Assembly: GCA_023375785.1 (NCBI GenBank)
Contig: SZWC01000100.1
Span: 495,203-516,680 of the forward strand
From: Penium margaritaceum
Lineage: Eukaryota; Streptophyta; Zygnematophyceae; Desmidiales; Peniaceae
Length of the DNA: 21,478 bases
Reading direction: 5' to 3'
Positions within the stretch are counted from its first letter, which is position 1; every line of letters begins with the position of its first letter. The position numbers were made by a program, and so were the translations under genes. The notes under the pieces are model-generated. The model did no database searches, had not been told where the DNA came from, and saw nothing but the letters and a program-made list of their open reading frames with translations. Below are positions 16,171 through 21,478 of this stretch, in pieces.

Positions 16171-18730
16171 TCAGCTTTCGACGGTACACCCACTTGGCGG
16201 CAACTGCCTTGCGGCCAGGTGGGAGGTCAACGAGCTCATACACACCATGGTCAGACAGTGCATCAAGTTCGGCCTTCATGGCCTGCTCCCATAATGGAGA
16301 GTCAGGGGCAGTGCGAGCTGCCTGCACAGTTTGTGGCTCAGGAGAAAGAGCAGAAAGACCGACAGTAGCAAAGCACGAGGCAACATACTCGGCTATGGAA
16401 GAAGACGTAGCGGAGTGGAACTCTTGTTCTATGATAGAGTAACCCAGGGCGGTGCTGGGGTGTATGACAGACGCGGCAGCAGACAGGCCAGAAGTGGTGA
16501 GTCCAAGAGCACGGAGACCAGGGTCCCCAGAGACGACAGGGTGCGACTGAGAGGGGAGAGCCCGCAGACGCCCACCACGTGTGTAGGGGGAGACTGGGAG
16601 AATGGATGGAGCATGCTCAGATGACGATGGGTCAGCGGCAGGACTCTGCTGCTCAGGCGGAGCGGAGGAAACAGGGGAGGGCGATGAGACTGCGCCCGGA
16701 CTAGGAGAAGAGGACGAGACAGCAGGAGAGCCAGAGGACGGAATGGGAGAATCCAGTGGTGTCGTGGAGGGTGAGAGCACCGGAGAGGAGGACACGGGCA
16801 GAGGAGAACTCTGGTCGGCAGAGAGGGAGTCAGAGGGAACGGAGGGACGCACCAAGGGGAGAACAGCATTCCCAGAGGACAGAGAGCCACCCCCACCCCG
16901 AAGAGGTGGAGAGAGAGACCCACCAAAGCGGGGAGAATCGCGTTCAAAGAGATGCTCGAAGAACAGAGCGTCACGAGACTCAACGACACGACAGCGCGAA
17001 GGATCCCAGAAACGCCAGGCTTTGGAGAAGGGAGAGACACCCAGAAAAATGCACAGACGACCGCGAGGGGACAGTTTACCGTCACGCTGGTCAGCAGGTA
17101 CCCAAACAGAGGCTAGACAGCCCCAAACGCGGGCCAGGCGGAGGTCCGCACGTTGGCCAGTCCAGCGTTCAAACGGAGTGACAGTGTGGGGAAGTGGTCC
17201 ATGCGGAATGCGATTCCAAACCCATGTCATGTAAGACATGGCTTCAAAGGCAAAGAGGGGAGACTGACTGGAGGCAGAGAGGAGAGATCGGACCCCATCA
17301 GCAAGGGTGCGGTTCCAGTGCTCTGAGACACCATTATGCTGGGGAGTGTAGGGGGCGGAGGATTCAAGCCGAACCCCACGGGACTCAAGAAAGCGAGATT
17401 TGGGGCCAAAGAACTCACCCCCACGGTCGCTGCGAAACACACGGAGCGACCGAAGGCAAGCTCGCTCTGCCTGTGGTAGCCAAGACTCTAGGACATCAGT
17501 GACATCACTTTTGTGGCGCAGGGCGAAGACCCAGCGATAACGGGAGTAGTCATCAGTGAGGCACAGAACATACCGCCCAAGGCCACCGAGGAAATCCTGG
17601 GGCAATGGACCCATGACATCGGCATGGACGAGGTCAAGAGGGTGCAAGGTGCTGGACTCAGAGGTAGAGAATGGTGAGCGGTGCATTTTGCCAGTGGCAC
17701 AATCCAGGCAGGTGGACGTGCAGGGTGGAGAGAAGGTGGCGGGATCAAGACCGTGTGCAGGTGGAAGGCGAAGAAGGCGTTGGATCGCGACAGTGTGAAT
17801 GTGGCAGAGACGACGATGCAAGAGATCGGCATGATCAGGGGACAGCGAAGGAGCGACATGAACAAGTGCAGAGGTAGCGGAGGACGAAGGCAACGTGAGC
17901 GGCACACGGAACAGACGATCACAGCGCAAACCACGAAGAACAACACGGCCAGAGGAGCGAAGGGAAATGGAAGCAAGGCCGCGACTGGACGAGAAGTCCA
18001 TGCCCTGATCGTCGAGGGTGGTCACAGAGAGAAGACTGACTTCAAGGTCGGGAACATACAGAACATCGGGCAGGTAGACAGTGCCGCCGTGCCCAACAAA
18101 TCGAACGACACCAACACCTTGGACAGGAAGCAGCTGGCCTGAGCCTGTGCGCACAGACCGAACAGACTGAACGGGCCCGAGAGACACGAAGGAGGTACGA
18201 CAAGAGGTCATGTGATGGGTGGCCCCTGAATCAATGATCCAGAGACCAGGGGAGGCACGAGTGGTGGGAAGGACTAAACAGACAGCCACAGTGCCACGAG
18301 CAGAGGGGGAAGTGACATGACCAAGACGAGAGGGGAACGTGTGAGACTGCCAGTGTTCAATCCATGGACGATCAGCAGACAAGCCCCCTTGCACACTACC
18401 CGACGCGGACCCACGAAGAGTGACATCTGACTCACATACAGAGAAACGACACTGGCCACTCACACTCTCACCTCCCTGGGAACGAAGGTGCAGAAGTTCA
18501 GCGAGGCGAAGTTCAAGACTGCGCTCTTCGTCGCGACGATCCGAGGGACGGTCGGAGGAGCGGTCAGAGGCACGATCGGAGTAGTGGCCATCGTCGCGAC
18601 TCCAGTGAGGAACAGAGTAGTGTGAGGATGGAGGACTATAGTATGGAGGGCCAGATGGCGGGAGAACCCAACCCCAGGGGCTGGGCGCAGTAGGTGTCTG
18701 TTGGAGAGGTGCAGATGTCGTGGTGAGGAC
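16133..18730 (-). pseudogene. copia pol: protease and integrase, with Ser/Pro linker
   Basis: An open frame runs from the stop at 18731 to 16133. Protease has Asp-Ser-Gly-Ala at 18232-18221 in IIDSGATHHMT, the intact copia active site. The integrase zinc region has HRRLCH and CLDC (about 17790-17690). The rve core has HADVMGPL, FRSDRGGEF and an HNGVSEHWNRTL block, which supply the Asp-Asp-Glu triad. The WGCLASVWVP segment follows, then about 130 residues rich in Ser and Pro (about 16900-16500), the usual hinge before RT. The frame fades after KWVYRRK near 16165, where a shift moves to the RT frame. The enzyme domains look intact; only the joins are broken. Confidence 0.92.
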
Positions 18731-20034
18731 TCAGGCAGATGAAGAGGATGTGGAGGAGGAAACTGTCATGGCAGATGCAGCAGTGGAAGCGGCAACACCA
18801 GTGCGCGCCCAGTGAGCACGCATGGAGGAGGCGAGGCGTGCGTCATCACGGGGAGCAGGACACTTAGGCGCCGAGTGACCAGTGGCGCCGCAGTTCCAGC
18901 AGGTGACGTCAGCTGCTGAAGTGGCGGAGCCCTTGCCGCCAGGGCCACCCCCACGGCCCTTGCCCCCACGACCTCCACCTCGGCCAGAGCCAGAGCCATG
19001 GCCTCCTCCGCGGCCAGCAGCCTGTGTGGAGTGAGCAGAGGCCTGAGATGGCGCCGCAGCAGAGGATGCTACGATGCTGGCCGATGGCGTGGAGGTGGTA
19101 ACTGCTGCAATGGCAGCGCAATGAATGCGCTTGTTTTGGAGGGCGTTCCACCAGTCAGTGAGACGTGCAGCAGTGAAGTCAAAGAGAGGACCAATCCCTG
19201 GTGGGGAGTCGGCTGGGACAAGGGCAGAGGCAAGGCGCTCAAGTTCTGTCTGGGAGACATGAAGATACAGGTCGGAAAGCTCAGGGATGAGACCAGCCAC
19301 ACTAGAGAGACATGCAGAGAGAGGGCCAGGTGCAGCCTTGCCAAGGTCGCGCAGAAGACGCAGACTGCGGGCCCAGTATTCATCTGCTGTCTCATCTGCT
19401 CTCATTTGCAGTGTGTTGTGAGTGCACTCTGAGCGGCATGACCAGTTACAGTTTTCCGACGGCGAATGAGTGCATAGGCTCCTACTGGGTCTGCACTGGT
19501 GCCTCGGATGGGATCAGCGTTGTACGTCCCGATGTCCTCCAGCAGATTTTCAGGGCCGGCGTTGATGAGTGCTCGCATAGCTCGCGCTGCCTCTGCTGGC
19601 TGTGGCACAAACGAGGTTTTGGCGGGCGAGTAATATTCCCACAACAGTTCACCCTGAGCCCATGCACTGAAGCGCGTCTCCTAGGACGTGAAAGTGAGCT
19701 TTGAGGTGAACTGCGGCGGCGGTGTCTCAAAATCTTTCTGCCGAGGAGGTGGAACCGTCCGAGGTGTGGCTGAGGCGGAAGGAGAAGAGGAGTTAGCAAT
19801 GCCACCAGCAGGTGGCACTGAAGAGCGTGTAGATCCTGACTTGTCAGAGGGAATGACCGATGCAAATGCTGGAACGGTACGAAGACGCTGTAGCACCAAT
19901 GAGGCTACTGTGGCTGCTAACTCCTGCTGTGCATCACGCTCACGTTCTAACTCAACCTGTGCCTTGCGGCGCTCAGCCTGAGCCTCGCTAAGAGCGGCCT
20001 GGAGGGCCTCTAACTTCTCTTCTGGTCCAGGCAT
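18731..20034 (-). pseudogene. gag: copia gag with coiled-coil N-terminus and CCHC knuckle
   Basis: Gag starts at ATG 20034-20032. Residues about 3-50 (MPGPEEKLEALQAALSEAQ and on) are highly charged, with heptad spacing typical of a coiled coil. The core follows from about 19690; a TAG at 19683-19681 breaks it where Trp is expected before ETRFSAW. A frameshift near 19402 moves to the frame that continues into pol. A Gly/Arg-rich stretch (about 19010-18920) precedes the zinc knuckle CWNCGATGHSAPKC at 18901-18860. A TGA at 18733-18731 separates gag from pol in the same frame, either a true readthrough-type stop or a lesion. Only 68 bases separate this start from the upstream open frame, with no LTR between them. 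Confidence 0.85.
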
Positions 20035-20102
20035 GGTAGGGAGACGGACGAGATGAGACCACAGATGAGAAGAGAAAGGAAGAGAGGGATGAGCCTACCG
20101 AA

Positions 20103-20876
20103 CTAATGACGGGGCAGCAGGGCGAAGAGGGGGGACACCACCGCTGCTGCTGAGGAGAAGAGTATTGCCACCCAGCCTGCAGCTGCCACAGTCAAGCAAA
20201 GGAGGCCGGTGACAGAAGCTCCAGCGACTGCCGCAGATGCAGACGCAACCAGCACCCCTGTAGTGATGTGCGCGGTGGGTTCCCTCGGGCCACCCGTAGA
20301 AGTCAAGACAGCTGCCGCTGTGGAGGCTCGGATAGAGCTGACAGCTGCTGAAGTGGCGTCTGCAGCTGTGGAGGCAGCTGTGGAAATGGCAGCTGCCGTT
20401 GCTGTAACCTGAGTGGCAACGTTTGCTACTGCAGCAGCAAGTAGTGTCTGGGAAGCTGCTGAGTGCGTATAGGCGTCTGCTACTCGACCCACTGCAGTCT
20501 GTGTGGGAGCCCTGGACGCACGAGCGGTGGCAGCAAGTGTGGCCGCAGCGCCTGCTGCAGCGTCAAGAATGGCCCCAGTCAAGCTAATGGGGTCGGCGTG
20601 TACTGGAAGAGCGGGGACGACACCAGGAATCTCCGGTGTAGGTGCTAGTTCTGAAGATGCAGGTGCAGCGGACGACGGACCGATGATAGTGTTGGACGTA
20701 GAAGAGGCGGCGGTTGGTGAGCTGCCACCAGATGGTTGCATTGTGGAGGGATGGGGCGGCGACGGTGGAAGGTTGTCCGCGGTGTAGGCGTGCGCGTGAA
20801 TCTCCTCCTCACTTGCAACCGCCTCCCTCTCAGCGATCTCAGCAAGCTCCTCTCGCCAGTAATCGGTGTCCAGCAT
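20103..20876 (-). CDS. Unknown Ala-rich protein with hydrophobic C-terminus, upstream of copia gag
   Basis: I do not recognise this frame. From ATG 20876 to the stop at 20103 it encodes 257 residues; the frame itself is open back to 21083. It has an acidic start (DTDYWREELAEIAEREA), a Ser/Pro-rich segment (about residues 35-85), a long Ala/Thr-rich stretch with amphipathic-helix periodicity (about 105-205), and a C-terminal hydrophobic region (VTGLLCLTVAAAGWVAILF and on) long enough for one or two membrane segments. It points the same way as gag, ends 68 bases before the gag ATG, and no LTR or primer site intervenes. This suggests an extra retrotransposon frame, though it could be a host exon or GC-driven chance. 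The sense strand avoids stops for 327 codons. Confidence 0.4.
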   Translation of the reverse strand: MLDTDYWREELAEIAEREAVASEEEIHAHAYTADNLPPSPPHPSTMQPSGGSSPTAASSTSNTIIGPSSAAPASSELAPTPEIPGVVPALPVHADPISLTGAILDAAAGAAATLAATARASRAPTQTAVGRVADAYTHSAASQTLLAAAVANVATQVTATAAAISTAASTAADATSAAVSSIRASTAAAVLTSTGGPREPTAHITTGVLVASASAAVAGASVTGLLCLTVAAAGWVAILFSSAAAVVSPLFALLPRH

Positions 20877-21478
20877 ACGGAACCAGAGTGTGGTGTCGTC
20901 GTGTGGGTGCCTGTTCAGTAATGGCGAATCCAGAGTGGCGGCTGTGTGGGTGAGGGAAGTGCGAAGAAGTGCACGATGGTGTGCCAAGAAGCACAATGAT
21001 CCAAGGACGGTTGCGAGAGAGTGCAGGTTTGCCCGTGAGTCGTGGAAGTGAGACAGTGCAAGCGCGGGTGTGCGTGTGCAGTCTCAGGCAGCCGAGTGTA
21101 GTCGCGGACGGCAGCGGAGAGATCAGAGTTGGCTGAGAGAGCAGCCAGGAGCGCAGCTGGGTGGGCAACGCCTGAGAGAGGTCAGGAGGGACACCCTGGA
21201 AGAACCGGGGGCGTCGAAGGCAGCCGAGGACAGCCAAGAGGGCTGCTGAGATCGGAGAGCGGCTACGAGCAGCTGCAAGAGCAGTTGAGTACAGAGAGCG
21301 GCTGAGGGCAACAATGGCCGAGGAAAGCTGGGGGTAGCAGCGAGAACGGTTCCAAAGCTGCCCGAGAATAAGGGCAGCAGCGACTGACTGTCTTGTTGCC
21401 TCAGGCCGAAGAGACGGCCGGCAGCGGTGCAGAGTGCCCGCTACGATGATGTGTGGCCCATGGGAGAAGTGGGCCGCG
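20839..21478 (-). CDS. Partial unknown open frame running off the right edge
   Basis: On the - strand a frame is open from the window edge to the stop at 20839, at least 213 codons without a start in view. Residues encoded at about 21410-21150 form a Leu/Ala/Arg-rich, helix-like stretch (AAALILGQLWNRSRC and further). From about 21090 it overlaps the other open frame (21083-20103), so one reading is probably a shadow, or a frameshift joins the upstream part of this one to that one. No family is recognised. It may be the 5' part of the extra copia frame or unrelated host sequence. Confidence that it is coding is low. Confidence 0.25.
   Translation of the reverse strand, partial: AAHFSHGPHIIVAGTLHRCRPSLRPEATRQSVAAALILGQLWNRSRCYPQLSSAIVALSRSLYSTALAAARSRSPISAALLAVLGCLRRPRFFQGVPPDLSQALPTQLRSWLLSQPTLISPLPSATTLGCLRLHTHTRACTVSLPRLTGKPALSRNRPWIIVLLGTPSCTSSHFPHPHSRHSGFAITEQAPTRRHHTLVPYAGHRLLARGAC

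Larger units (their letters stand above)
13509..21478 (-). mobile_element. Ty1/copia LTR retrotransposon, partial (5' end beyond window)
   Basis: Reading leftwards, the element shows an extra open frame, gag with a CCHC knuckle, protease, integrase, reverse transcriptase, RNase H, a polypurine tract and an LTR. Integrase before RT is diagnostic for Ty1/copia. Gag and pol share one frame at the 18731 junction, as is common for this group. There are in-frame stops at 19681, 18731 and 15154 and frameshifts near 19402, 16170 and 15660, so the copy is inactive. The 5' LTR is not found between 20035 and 21478, so the right limit given is the window edge, and the part right of 20034 is assigned to the element only by position. 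Confidence 0.85.

Noticed and set aside
16133..18142. Several + strand frames of 100 to 210 codons across the copia region (for example 16602-17234)
   Set aside because: They are antisense shadows of the copia pol Ser/Pro-rich linker and integrase on the - strand. Their charged, repetitive content follows from that.

Overview
The window is eukaryotic and looks like repeat-dense plant-lineage DNA. It has no bacterial operons, no ribosome binding sites and no gene I can assign to the host. Two LTR retrotransposons fill about 16 of the 21.5 kb: a Ty3/gypsy chromovirus on the + strand and a Ty1/copia element on the - strand. The chromodomain-bearing gypsy type, initiator-Met-like primer sites and overall style fit a green plant, perhaps a streptophyte alga or early-diverging land plant. 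That is inference, and the species cannot be named from the sequence.

Layout. 1-1965: no supportable gene, but two striking inverted repeats, including a perfect 38-bp palindrome. 1966-3198: a promoter-bearing block that I read as a candidate LTR (TGTTGA...TCAACA ends), with five GAAGCTTC heat-shock-element-like sites, a TATA box in the loop of a perfect inverted repeat, and a three-unit tandem repeat downstream. 3199-4423: a C/A-rich stretch and then about 900 bp of CA/TA/CG microsatellite with strong Z-DNA character. 4424-5353: low-information sequence rich in TTG/GCT/ACT triplets.

5359-13491: a complete but dead Ty3/gypsy chromovirus. It has 5-bp target duplications (CTCCT), LTRs of 701 bp differing at 15 of 525 comparable bases, a primer site, a long leader, gag with a CCHC knuckle, protease, RT, RNase H, integrase and a chromodomain. 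It carries in-frame stops (mostly TAG where Gln is expected), frameshifts, and substitutions at a catalytic position of protease, RT and integrase. Protease lies in the -1 frame relative to gag, behind a GGGTTTT heptamer and a stem. This is either a real frameshift signal or the result of an indel.

13492-21478: a Ty1/copia element on the - strand, into or beside which the gypsy element inserted. Reading leftwards it has an upstream open frame ending in hydrophobic segments (20876-20103), gag (20034-18731), protease-integrase (18730-16133), RT and RNase H (about 16170-14773), a polypurine tract and an LTR. Its right-hand LTR is not in the window. An exact 324-bp duplication around the N at 14506 is almost certainly an assembly artefact. 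The gypsy 3' LTR also lacks about 176 bp at the N at 12966.

Nothing here works as a host pathway. The most unusual items are the -1 frameshift candidate, the hairpin-packed gypsy LTR, the heat-shock-like promoter with its TATA-in-loop geometry, the extra membrane-protein-like frame upstream of copia gag, and a possible tandem copia arrangement.
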